A DNA stretch of 5,377 bases. Source: Actinomycetota bacterium (GTDB lineage: Bacteria; Desulfobacterota; Deferrimicrobia; Deferrimicrobiales; Deferrimicrobiaceae). Position numbers and translations under genes: made by a program. Under the pieces are notes generated by a model. That model made no database searches and was not told the DNA's origin. It worked only from the letters and a program-made list of their open reading frames with translations. Shown here piece after piece: positions 1 to 5,377 of this stretch. The stretch is taken from contig JAENIX010000089.1 of assembly GCA_016844415.1 (NCBI GenBank), positions 1 through 5,377 of the forward strand. The letters are read 5' to 3'. How positions within the stretch are numbered: the stretch's first letter is position 1; each line of letters starts with the position of its first letter.

Positions 1-122
1 GCCTTCTCCTGGATGTGGGTCGGGACGATGTAGTTCTTCTCCGCTACGGCGCGGAGGAGTTCGGGGCGCAGCCCGAACGCTTCAAACGTTTTTCTTTCTT
101 CGGACGTTCTCTGTTCTGACAT
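1..122 (-). CDS. DEAD-box ATP-dependent RNA helicase, N-terminal fragment
   Basis: The gene starts at ATG (122-120) and continues beyond the left edge, so only about 40 residues are visible. After a short polar leader (MSEQRTSEERK) comes the Q motif of DEAD-box helicases: an upstream aromatic F, then FGLRPELLRAV, and then YIVPTHIQEKA with the invariant Gln that contacts the adenine of ATP. The Walker A, DEAD and SAT motifs would lie outside the window. Family members unwind short RNA duplexes during ribosome assembly, RNA decay or cold adaptation; which subfamily (RhlE, CsdA/DeaD, SrmB or other) cannot be decided from this piece. The start is supported by an AGGAG Shine-Dalgarno sequence at 134-138, 11 bases upstream. 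The gene is divergent from the DUF523-DUF1722 gene. The family call is firm and the exact function is open. Confidence 0.88.
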   Translation of the reverse strand, partial: MSEQRTSEERKTFEAFGLRPELLRAVAEKNYIVPTHIQEK

Positions 123-225
123 GTTCTCTTCTTCTCCTGACTTTTTTCACCAAGCACAACCGGTTGAGCGGGCTGTTCGCCCGTCCGATCTTTCCGCATG
201 GTGAAGTCTCGGGAGAAGCGTTGAA

Positions 226-245
226 CGCCGCAGCCGGTTGCGGCG
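226..245. other. Perfect 7-bp hairpin in the helicase upstream region
   Basis: CGCCGCA (226-232) is the exact reverse complement of TGCGGCG (239-245), with a 6-base loop. No T-run follows on either strand, so it is not an intrinsic terminator. It sits about 105 bases upstream of the helicase start and could be part of the 5' leader of that mRNA. In GC-rich DNA such a stem can arise by chance. Confidence 0.35.
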
Positions 246-424
246 GGGTTGCTTCTTCGAAAGGTCCCTTGTGGAGAGGATTGTGTCTCGGGATTTTCCG
301 AACTGGATTCAATCTACCACACCGGCCCCGGATCCGCAATCTTCGAATTCGCCGTCGAAATGAATTACTATTCCGGTAAGGAGACAGACCAGTGATCTTC
401 CACTTGATAAGTTTCGGCGTTTCC

Positions 425-431
425 GGAAAGG
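425..431 (+). promoter_or_regulatory. Ribosome binding site deciding a TTG start
   Basis: GGAAAGG lies 9 bases before TTG at 441. The reading frame has no other ATG, GTG or TTG between the upstream stop (408-410) and the conserved SSCLLG motif, so this site and the TTG together define the start of the DUF523-DUF1722 protein. Confidence 0.6.
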
Positions 432-440
432 TATAGCACT

Positions 441-1412
441 TTGGCTGCAATAACCGATCTGCCGGACGGACCTATCCGGATCCTCGTCAGTTCCTGCCTG
501 CTGGGCGAAAAGGTCCGTTACGACGGCGGAGACAAGCGGGAACCTTTTCTCGTGGAAACCCTGGGACGGTTCGTCAAGTATGTCCCCATCTGCCCGGAGG
601 TGGAATGCGGGCTTCCGACGCCGCGCGAGGCGATGCGCCTTCAGGGGGATCCCGCCGATCCGCGCCTTGTCACCTCGCACACAGGAGTGGATAACACGGA
701 AAAAATGCAGGGCTGGATTCTCAGAAAATTGCAGGACCTGGAGGTCCAGGATCTGTGCGGCTATATTTGCAAGAAAGACTCGCCGAGCTCCGGGATGGAG
801 CGCGTCAAGATCTACGTCGATACCGGAGTCACGGCGAAAGTCGGCGCCGGAATGTTCACGAAGGCCTTCATGGATCGTTTTCCGCTGATCCCCGTGGAGG
901 AGGAAGGCCGGCTCCAGGATCCGGCCCTCCGGGAAATGTTCGTCGATCGGGTGTTCACCCTGCGCCGGCTCCGCGACAGGATCCGGCAGGGGAAGACCCG
1001 CGGTAACCTCGTGGAATTCCACACGGACCATAAACTTCTCCTCCTCGCGCACGGGAGGACCCGTTACGCCGAAATGGGCAAACTGGTGGCGCATGCGAAG
1101 GAATTCCCACTCGAGGAGCTTTACAGGCGCTACCTGTCCCTCCTCATGGAGGCGCTGCGTATGCGCACCTCTTCCGCAAAATGCGCCGACGTGCTGATGC
1201 ACATGATGGGGCATCTCCGGCGGTTCCTTGCGCCCGATGAAAAGCAGGAACTTCTCGAGGTGACCGAGCAGTACAGGAATCGCCTGATCCCGCTGGTCGT
1301 GCCGGTAACGCTCCTCCGGCACCACGTCCGCAAATACGACGTCGCCTACCTGAAGCGGCAGGTCTTCCTCAATCCTCACCCTGTCGAACTGATGCTCCGG
1401 AACCATGTTTGA
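441..1412 (+). CDS. DUF523-DUF1722 fusion protein (TudS/YbbK-YbgA type)
   Basis: This 323-residue protein joins two known domains. The N-terminal DUF523 part (about residues 12-160) carries SSCLLG (C19), VRYDGG, CPEVECG (C51, C56) and KKDSPSSGMERVKIY. The C-terminal DUF1722/YbgA part (about 190-305) contains VEFHTDHKLLLLAH, a helical stretch, DEKQELLEV and the conserved ending PVTLLRHHVRKYD...FLNPHP. Stand-alone DUF523 proteins include the thiouracil desulfurase TudS, which uses a [4Fe-4S] cluster held by three cysteines. Here the cysteine expected in SPSCG is Ser117, so the same reaction should not be assumed. From memory, SPSSG is common in fused members. The start is TTG: the frame is closed by a stop at 408-410, no ATG or GTG precedes the first motif, and GGAAAGG (425-431) lies 9 bases upstream. 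It is probably a cytoplasmic single gene. Family is certain, substrate unknown. Confidence 0.93.
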   Translation: MAAITDLPDGPIRILVSSCLLGEKVRYDGGDKREPFLVETLGRFVKYVPICPEVECGLPTPREAMRLQGDPADPRLVTSHTGVDNTEKMQGWILRKLQDLEVQDLCGYICKKDSPSSGMERVKIYVDTGVTAKVGAGMFTKAFMDRFPLIPVEEEGRLQDPALREMFVDRVFTLRRLRDRIRQGKTRGNLVEFHTDHKLLLLAHGRTRYAEMGKLVAHAKEFPLEELYRRYLSLLMEALRMRTSSAKCADVLMHMMGHLRRFLAPDEKQELLEVTEQYRNRLIPLVVPVTLLRHHVRKYDVAYLKRQVFLNPHPVELMLRNHV

Positions 1413-1487
1413 AGGCGGGATGAAACCCATTCCGGGGACCGGCGCGGCCTTCTGCGTGGAAGCGGGCTTTCCTTATTCGAATTACAT

Positions 1488-1515
1488 TTGCCTTGACGGG
1501 ACACTCCGCTATAAT
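1488..1515 (+). promoter_or_regulatory. Sigma-70-type promoter of the lipoprotein gene
   Basis: A -35-like TTGCCT (1488-1493) is followed after 16 bases by a perfect TATAAT (1510-1515). Transcription would begin near 1522, giving a short leader of about 25 bases before the ATG at 1547. The nearby TTGACG at 1493-1498 is a better -35 hexamer but is only 11 bases from the -10 box, too close to pair with it. This suggests that the lipoprotein gene is transcribed independently of the upstream gene. Confidence 0.65.
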
Positions 1516-1546
1516 CTTCTGACCATTGCTGTATGGAGGTAAGAAC

Positions 1547-2002
1547 ATGAAGGTCCATACCACAAGAAAACTTCTTTTCATTTTCCTGGCGGCGCTGGTT
1601 GCTGCGGTTTTTGGGGCAGGGTGCGCAAGCGTTCCCTTGGCTCCGAAGGAAAAGGACGTTGTGTCGAAATCTTTCACCCCGACACCGGGAAAATCCCAGA
1701 TTTACGTTTACCGGAACGAATCCATGGGCGGCGCCTTGCCGATGACTGTGGCAGTGGACGATAGGATATTGGGCCGAACTGCGCCGAAAACATACTTATG
1801 GTGGGAGGGCGAGCCTGGGGAACACACCGTCGCTTCACATACCGAAAACGTGTCCGAGTTGAATATCAAGACCGAGCCGGGGAAACTTTACTTCATCTGG
1901 CAGGAAGTGAAGATGGGAGTGTGGGCAGCCAGGTCCCTCCTTCAGCAGGTCGATGAAGCTACGGGCAAGACGGCTGTCATGGAATGTGAATTGTCCCGGT
2001 AG
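1547..2002 (+). CDS. Small DUF2846-family lipoprotein
   Basis: This 151-residue protein starts with a typical export signal: a basic n-region (KVHTTRK), a hydrophobic core (LLFIFLAALVAAVF) and a lipobox-like GAGC with Cys26 as the probable lipidated residue. Gly at -3, where Leu is usual, makes the lipobox atypical. Ala27 at +2 would not retain it in the inner membrane under the E. coli rule. The mature part resembles DUF2846: GKSQIYVYRNE, a VAVDDRILGRTAPKTY strand pair, PGEHTV, then a PGKLYFIWQEV segment. The function of this domain is unknown. The start is ATG at 1547 because GGAGGT (1535-1540) is 6 bases upstream; a TTG 21 bases earlier in frame is disfavoured. The gene looks more AT-rich than its neighbours and has no evident functional partner. 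Confidence 0.85.
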   Translation: MKVHTTRKLLFIFLAALVAAVFGAGCASVPLAPKEKDVVSKSFTPTPGKSQIYVYRNESMGGALPMTVAVDDRILGRTAPKTYLWWEGEPGEHTVASHTENVSELNIKTEPGKLYFIWQEVKMGVWAARSLLQQVDEATGKTAVMECELSR

Positions 2003-2100
2003 CGCCACCGGTCAAATATCCCGGTGACCTGCACCCGTTTTTAGCAAAGGCCAGATCCGAAATCCAGCGGGGATGGAATCGTAAAGGATGACTTTAACAA

Positions 2101-2133
2101 CAAAAAAGGGGTCACGGTTGCCCGTAACCCCTT
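2101..2133 (-). terminator. Strong intrinsic terminator of the tRNA gene
   Basis: Read on the minus strand, an 11-bp stem (2132-2122 with 2117-2107, including one G:U pair) closes a GCAA tetraloop of the GNRA type. A run of six T residues (2107-2102) begins at the end of the stem. It lies about 9 bases beyond the CCA end of the tRNA. On the plus strand the same stem has one C/A mismatch and is followed by TTGATTTTATT, so it may also stop transcription from the convergent lipoprotein gene, with lower efficiency. Confidence 0.9.
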
Positions 2134-2141
2134 GATTTTAT

Positions 2142-2218
<77 letters not shown>

Positions 2219-2233
2219 TCGTAAGCCAATCAT

Positions 2234-2261
2234 ATTATCTATTCGACCGACCACCTGTCAA
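2234..2261 (-). promoter_or_regulatory. Sigma-70 promoter of the initiator tRNA
   Basis: On the minus strand a perfect TTGACA (-35, 2261-2256) precedes two possible -10 boxes: GATAAT (2239-2234, 16-base spacer) or TAATAT (2237-2232, 18-base spacer). Transcription would begin about 7-10 bases before the first tRNA base at 2218, which is usual for a stable RNA gene with a short 5' leader. Confidence 0.8.
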
Positions 2262-2265
2262 CCCG

Positions 2266-2300
2266 AATAAAACATCGAGCGGCGCGGTCCATCTGCTCGA
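2266..2300 (-). terminator. Possible weak terminator after rluB
   Basis: On the minus strand TCGAGC (2300-2295) and GCTCGA (2280-2275) can form a 6-bp stem with a 14-base loop, followed by TGTTTTATT. It begins 15 bases after the rluB stop codon and ends just before the -35 box of the tRNA promoter, where an operon terminator would be expected. The stem is short and the loop large, so it may be leaky, letting some operon transcripts run into the tRNA gene. Confidence 0.4.
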
Positions 2301-2314
2301 AAAGACGAAAAACC

Positions 2315-3367
2315 TTAACGTCCCTGACCCTTCCCCCTGCGCGGAGCACCCTGTTTCTTTCCGGGTGAACGGAACCCCCCACCCCTGCTCGGTCCCGGCC
2401 GTACACCCGGACGTGGAGACGAAGGCGACCCCGGCCCCTTAGACGGCTTCTTCCATTCGGGCTTAGGCTGACGCGGGCCTTTCCGGTCCACCGAGGCTCT
2501 CTGCGGAGCCGAGGGAGTCCCCGGACCCTTGCCCGGGGCCGCCTGGGCTGCGGGCGGTTGAAGACGCTTCGCGCGAGGGACGAACTTCGGCTTGCCCGCA
2601 TGCGGTTCCCGTTTCGGTGTTGCGCGTGGCTCGCGCTCCTTCTGATCCACGTACGCCATCAGTTCCCGCACTTCCTTCCCCGTGAGATATCGCCACTCCC
2701 CCGGCTCCACGCCCGAAAGTTCCAGTGGGCCTATCGACGACCGCCGCAGCTTCATCACCTTGTGCCCGATCGCCTCGAACATCTTCCTGACCTGGTGGTA
2801 CCGCCCCTCGGCGATGCGGATCGCGATCCACGATTTCCCTTCCCGCTTGTCCACCATTGTGACATGCGCCGGATTGGTCATCACGCCGTCGATCGGCAAG
2901 CCGCGGCGAAGAATCTTCAGCTTCACGGGTAGCGGCTCGCCCATCAATTTAGCGACGTATGTTTTCTCGACGCCGAATTTCGGATGTGTGAGCTTGTACG
3001 CCAGATCTCCATCGTTGGTGAAGAGAAGAAGGCCGGTCGTGTGGTAGTCCAGTCGGCCGACGGGAAAGACGCGCGAGGCCATGTCGCCCACGAGCGAGGC
3101 CGCCGTCTGGCGTCCTTCCTTGTCCTTCATGGTTGTGACGACGTTGTCGGGTTTGTACGCCATCACGTAGATCTTCTCTTCCCGGACGGGGACAAGCGTG
3201 TTTCCGTCCAGCCGGACCTCGTCCTTCCCCGGGTCGAGGAATGCGCCTGGGTCCAGGACCTGGCGCCCTGCGACGGTCACCCTCCCGTTGCGGACAATTT
3301 CGTCAGCCGTCCTGCGGGATACGCCCGCCGCCAGAGAGATGTAGCGGTTGAGCCGCTCAATGGGCAT
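2315..3367 (-). CDS. rluB: 23S rRNA pseudouridine synthase with long basic tail
   Basis: This 350-residue protein belongs to the RsuA/RluB family, which converts a specific rRNA uridine to pseudouridine. An S4 RNA-binding domain covers about residues 2-48 (RLNRYISLAAGVSRRTADEIV). The catalytic domain spans about 64-240, with GRLDYHTTGLLLFTNDG carrying the catalytic Asp107 and the EGRYHQVRKMFEAIGHKV motif at 188-205. RluB modifies the helix 89 region of 23S rRNA in E. coli; RluB is preferred over RsuA, RluE and RluF because of the scpAB neighbourhood and the tail. Residues from about 243 to 350 are a low-complexity Lys/Arg/Pro/Gly tail, probably disordered and RNA-binding, with two related 11-residue units at 280-290 and 310-320. 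The ATG overlaps the last 11 bases of scpB, so translation is probably coupled. The family call is firm and the exact target uridine is inferred. Confidence 0.92.
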   Translation of the reverse strand: MPIERLNRYISLAAGVSRRTADEIVRNGRVTVAGRQVLDPGAFLDPGKDEVRLDGNTLVPVREEKIYVMAYKPDNVVTTMKDKEGRQTAASLVGDMASRVFPVGRLDYHTTGLLLFTNDGDLAYKLTHPKFGVEKTYVAKLMGEPLPVKLKILRRGLPIDGVMTNPAHVTMVDKREGKSWIAIRIAEGRYHQVRKMFEAIGHKVMKLRRSSIGPLELSGVEPGEWRYLTGKEVRELMAYVDQKEREPRATPKREPHAGKPKFVPRAKRLQPPAAQAAPGKGPGTPSAPQRASVDRKGPRQPKPEWKKPSKGPGSPSSPRPGVRPGPSRGGGFRSPGKKQGAPRRGKGQGR

Positions 3368-4193
3368 CGCCTTCGCCGCCCTCCATGCGGGAGGCCGCTT
3401 CGCTCAGGACGTCGTCGGATACCCCTTCGGGCAGGCCGGGGTCGGAAGTAAGCAGAGGTTCGCCGTGCTCCGCCGCGTACAGGCTCGCCGCAAGCTCCGA
3501 TTCCGCCGCCGGCACGAACGCCTCCGCCGGGTGCTCGGCGACGACTCCGCCCGTCGCGGCCGTCAGGAACTCCTCGATGTCGTGCATGGAGGGGAGATCG
3601 GATAGGCTGCCTAATCCGAACACCTCGAGGAACTCTCGCGACGTCCCGAAAAGGAACGGCCGCCCTATGACGTCCTTCTTCCCCACCACCTTGACCAGAC
3701 GGCGTTCCATGAGGGTCTTGAGCGATCCGGCGCAGTCCACGCCGCGGATCTGCTCGACCTCGAGGCGCGTCACCGGCTGCTTGTAGGCGACTATGGACAG
3801 CGTCTCGAGCGCCGCACGCGAAAACCTCGCCGGACGGATGTCGAAGAGCTGGCGCACGTACTCCTGGTTGGCGGGATTCGTGCGGAACTGTACCCCCTTC
3901 GCCACCTCATCGACCACTATGCCGGAGGTATCCGCGGCATACTTCGCCTGCAGGATGGCGACGACCTCTCGGACCGACGCCCTCGACAGGTTTCCCAGCA
4001 GATGCCCTGCCTTCTCGAGGGAAAGCGGGTGCTCGGATACGAGCAGCAGGCTCTCCAGGATGGATGCGGCACGGGAAAGATCCACGTGATCGGTCGCCTG
4101 CCCTTCCTGCGGTGCGGCGTCCGGGTCGTCGGCAACGGCCGGACTCTCCGGGACCGGTTCCTCAAATTTCGGATTCTTCGGATTCTCCTCCAT
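3357..4193 (-). CDS. scpB: Segregation and condensation protein B
   Basis: ScpB binds the kleisin ScpA and with SMC forms the condensin that compacts and segregates the chromosome in the cytoplasm. This copy has 278 residues. Two winged-helix domains are visible: about 39-118 (DLSRAASILESLLLVSEHPLS onward) and about 122-198, with the family signature FSRAALETLSIVAYKQPVTR, then VEQIRGVDC, GRPFLFGTS and FGLGSLSDLPS. Acidic, probably disordered extensions flank both ends (1-37 and about 205-278). The ATG at 4193 lies inside scpA, giving a 32-base overlap; a purine-rich GAGGGGGAAG precedes it directly. A GTG at codon 37 would still keep both domains but has a poorer ribosome site. The stop overlaps the rluB start. 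Confidence 0.96.
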   Translation of the reverse strand: MEENPKNPKFEEPVPESPAVADDPDAAPQEGQATDHVDLSRAASILESLLLVSEHPLSLEKAGHLLGNLSRASVREVVAILQAKYAADTSGIVVDEVAKGVQFRTNPANQEYVRQLFDIRPARFSRAALETLSIVAYKQPVTRLEVEQIRGVDCAGSLKTLMERRLVKVVGKKDVIGRPFLFGTSREFLEVFGLGSLSDLPSMHDIEEFLTAATGGVVAEHPAEAFVPAAESELAASLYAAEHGEPLLTSDPGLPEGVSDDVLSEAASRMEGGEGDAH

Positions 4194-4953
4194 CTTCCCC
4201 CTCGCGAACTGCCGGTACGATGGTGATAAGACCCATCGGGTTGGCCTGGTAGACCTTTACCGTCCGGATGCGGACCAGTTCAAGGATCCCCAGGAAGAAC
4301 GAGATTATCTCGTTTTTCGTCTTGAACTCCTCGATGAGGCGGTCGAACCGGATGGCTCCGTCTTCCTTTATCCGGTCCAGGAGGAACGCGATCGCGTCGA
4401 CGATCGTGAGCCGGTCCACGAAGATCTCGTGGACGTCCTCCTTCGGCATGCGGGCCAGCACGTCCTTGAATGCGGTGATCAGGTCCGCGAGCGACAGCTC
4501 CGTGATCGCCACTTCGCCTTCGGGTATCGCCTCGCCGAGGAAATCACGCGCGAAGACATCCCTGCCCAGGATCGGCCGGTCTGACAGCCGGGCCGCCGCC
4601 TCCTTGAACCTCTGGTACTCGATGAGCCGCCGCGAGAGCTCCGCCCGCATGATCTCCGGGTCCTCCTCCGGATCCAGACCCTCGTCGGTCCGGGGGAGCA
4701 GCGACTTCGACTTGATGTGAAGAAGCGTGGACGCCATCACGAGGAACTCGCCGGCGACGTCCAGGTTGAGCGACTTCATCGCGTCGATGTAGGCCAGGTA
4801 CTGCTCCGTGATCCGGGCGATCGGGATATCGTGGATGTCGAGCTTGTCTTCCCGGATCAGGTGCAGCAGGAGGTCGAGCGGGCCCTCGAAGACATCCAGC
4901 CGGACGGCTATGCCTGCGCCCGCGTTCGGGTTCGGCGCGTCAGATCCCGACAG
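4162..4953 (-). CDS. scpA: Segregation and condensation protein A (kleisin), probable CTG start
   Basis: ScpA is the kleisin that bridges the SMC heads and recruits ScpB. The N-terminal SMC-neck-binding region is clear: VRLDVFEGPLDLLLHLI, LDIHDIPIARITEQYL, then VAGEFLVMASTLLHIKSKSLLP. A middle acidic/helical section follows, and a C-terminal winged helix (about residues 178-248) ends near GLITIVP. The first ATG in frame (4779) would delete the conserved N-terminus, and no ATG, GTG or TTG lies between the upstream in-frame stop (4971-4969) and the conserved domain. The best start is CTG at 4953-4951, 9 bases after AGGAGG, giving 263 residues and a 14-base overlap with the end of trpS. The identity is certain; the CTG start is inference. 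The last 32 bases overlap scpB. Confidence 0.93.
   Translation of the reverse strand: MSGSDAPNPNAGAGIAVRLDVFEGPLDLLLHLIREDKLDIHDIPIARITEQYLAYIDAMKSLNLDVAGEFLVMASTLLHIKSKSLLPRTDEGLDPEEDPEIMRAELSRRLIEYQRFKEAAARLSDRPILGRDVFARDFLGEAIPEGEVAITELSLADLITAFKDVLARMPKEDVHEIFVDRLTIVDAIAFLLDRIKEDGAIRFDRLIEEFKTKNEIISFFLGILELVRIRTVKVYQANPMGLITIVPAVREGEDGGESEESEI
4168..4185. repeat. Exact 9-bp tandem repeat in the scpA/scpB overlap
   Basis: TTCGGATTC occurs twice in a row (4168-4176 and 4177-4185). On the coding strand it reads GAATCCGAA twice. Because the two genes overlap here in different frames, the repeat encodes ESE-ESE at the ScpA C-terminus and NPK-NPK near the ScpB N-terminus. It may be a local duplication that lengthened the gene overlap. 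Confidence 0.8.
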
Positions 4954-5377
4954 CGTCGCGCACCTCCTTCATCTTCTTCTCCGCGATCCCGGCCGCCCTG
5001 CTCGTCCCCTCCGCCAGGATCTCCCGGACGGACACGCCGCTTTCCACGATCTGATCCGCTCGTACATCCACTTCTTGCACTCGATGCAGCCGATCCCGGC
5101 GCTGCGGCAGCCTGCATCGACCTTCGAAATCGTCGCCTCGTCCGAAAATATCTTGTGGTAGGAGAACAGGTTGCAGATTTCCGGGTTGCCCGGATCGGTG
5201 CGCCGCTCGCGGGCGGGGTCCGTCACCATCGGCCGGACCTTCGACCAGACCTCCTCAGCAGTGTCGGAGAGCAGGATGGCGTTGCCGTATGTCTTGCTCA
5301 TCTTCCGGTTGTCGGTCCCCATGATCTTGGGCGTTTCGGTGAGATACGCCTGCGGGATGGCGAAAACTTCCTTGTAG
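4940..5377 (-). CDS. trpS: Tryptophanyl-tRNA synthetase, C-terminal part, frameshifted
   Basis: The gene enters from the right edge and ends at TGA (4942-4940). TrpS attaches tryptophan to its tRNA using ATP. The visible part contains the class I KMSKS-type loop (RKMSKTYGN), followed by TDPARERRTDPGNPEICN, FSYHKIFSDE and GCRSAGIGCIECKKWMYERI, which are characteristic of one TrpS subtype. Near 5056 the reading frame changes: the first frame continues with an unrelated Arg-rich tail and stops at 4971-4969, whereas the other frame gives DQIVESGVSVREILAEG...KKMKEVRDAVGI, which matches the expected TrpS C-terminus. Compared with remembered relatives, roughly 10 codons between CKK and VREIL are also missing. 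A short deletion of length 3n+1 bases, real or from assembly, explains both. The N-terminal HIGH motif is outside the window. Confidence 0.9.
4961..4969 (-). promoter_or_regulatory. Strong Shine-Dalgarno of scpA inside trpS
   Basis: On the minus strand AAGGAGGTG (4969-4961) is a near-perfect match to the anti-Shine-Dalgarno end of 16S rRNA. The AGGAGG core ends 9 bases before the CTG proposed as the scpA start. It lies within the last codons of trpS, so the terminating TrpS ribosome would cover or expose it, favouring translational coupling. Confidence 0.75.

Larger units (their letters stand above)
123..440. other. Non-coding gap between divergent genes
   Basis: About 320 bases separate the divergently oriented helicase and DUF523-DUF1722 genes. 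Both strands contain short open frames here, but their translations are arginine/proline-rich, resemble no family I know and lack good ribosome binding sites, so I do not call genes. The gap should hold the promoters of both neighbours; I found no convincing -35/-10 pair on either strand. It contains a 7-bp hairpin at 226-245 and the 10-bp palindrome TTTCCGGAAA at 420-429, whose right half overlaps the presumed ribosome binding site of the plus-strand gene. The length would allow a long structured 5' leader for the helicase mRNA, which is speculative. Confidence 0.6.

Noticed and set aside
164..379. 71-codon plus-strand open frame in the 123-440 gap
   Set aside because: It begins with TTG without a Shine-Dalgarno sequence and has no recognisable motif. 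The arginine-rich end is typical of chance frames in GC-rich DNA.
420..429. Palindrome TTTCCGGAAA as an operator
   Set aside because: A single 10-bp palindrome is weak evidence, and its right half is explained by the ribosome binding site GGAAAGG. It is recorded in the gap entry only.
404..437. TTGATA (404-409) with TATAGC (432-437) as the promoter of the DUF523-DUF1722 gene
   Set aside because: The spacer is 22 bases, too long for a sigma-70 promoter, and transcription would begin inside the coding sequence.
309..1430. Long 373-codon open frame on the minus strand opposite the DUF523-DUF1722 gene
   Set aside because: It mirrors a firmly identified gene in GC-rich DNA, its translation resembles no protein family, and it lacks a ribosome binding site. 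It is a shadow frame.
1411..1475. Terminator after the DUF523-DUF1722 gene (GAAGGC...GCCTTC or GGAAG...TTTCC)
   Set aside because: The first pair has a loop of about 30 bases and the second a 5-bp stem with a G:U pair. Neither is followed by a T-run.
2006..2029. Overlapping inverted repeats after the lipoprotein gene (CACCGG/CCGGTG and GGTCA/TGACC) as a terminator or switch
   Set aside because: The stems are only 5-6 bp with 9-10 base loops, and the TTTTT run comes about 12 bases after the CACCGG/CCGGTG stem. The strong hairpin at 2107-2132 is a better stop for both directions.
4779..4779. ATG at 4779 as the scpA start
   Set aside because: It would remove the conserved FEGPLDLLLHLI region, which is clearly encoded upstream in the same frame.
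5040..5062. Programmed ribosomal frameshift in trpS
   Set aside because: No slippery heptamer or downstream structure is visible at the junction, and family residues also appear to be missing. A deletion or sequence error explains this better.

Overview
The window looks like an ordinary chromosomal stretch from a GC-rich Gram-negative bacterium. The minus-strand order trpS-scpA-scpB-rluB, the TrpS subtype, the DUF523-DUF1722 fusion and the DUF2846 lipoprotein suggest a deltaproteobacterium (Desulfobacterota, Geobacter-like). This is inference from gene order and protein style, not a phylogenetic result.

Layout. Bases 1-122 (minus strand) hold the N-terminus of a DEAD-box RNA helicase that runs off the left edge. 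A non-coding gap of about 320 bases separates it from a divergent plus-strand gene (441-1412) for a DUF523-DUF1722 fusion protein of the TudS/YbbK-YbgA type. A second plus-strand gene (1547-2002) has its own promoter and encodes a small DUF2846 lipoprotein. It converges on an initiator tRNA gene on the minus strand (2142-2218) with its own promoter and a strong hairpin terminator. From 2315 to the right edge lies a tightly overlapping minus-strand operon, transcribed right to left: trpS (C-terminal part only), scpA, scpB and rluB.

How the genes relate. ScpA and ScpB are the kleisin and winged-helix partners of SMC in the bacterial condensin that compacts and segregates the chromosome. RluB modifies 23S rRNA and TrpS charges tRNA-Trp, so the operon mixes translation and chromosome maintenance, a known housekeeping arrangement. 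The initiator tRNA and the helicase fit the same RNA/translation theme but are separate units. The DUF523-DUF1722 protein and the lipoprotein have no evident partner here.

The points worth checking are: a frameshift with an apparent short deletion near the end of trpS; no ATG, GTG or TTG start for scpA, with a CTG placed behind a near-perfect Shine-Dalgarno sequence; an exact 9-bp tandem repeat inside the scpA/scpB overlap; and the missing third cysteine in the DUF523 motif. I see no mobile element, CRISPR array, phage gene or clearly new multi-gene system.
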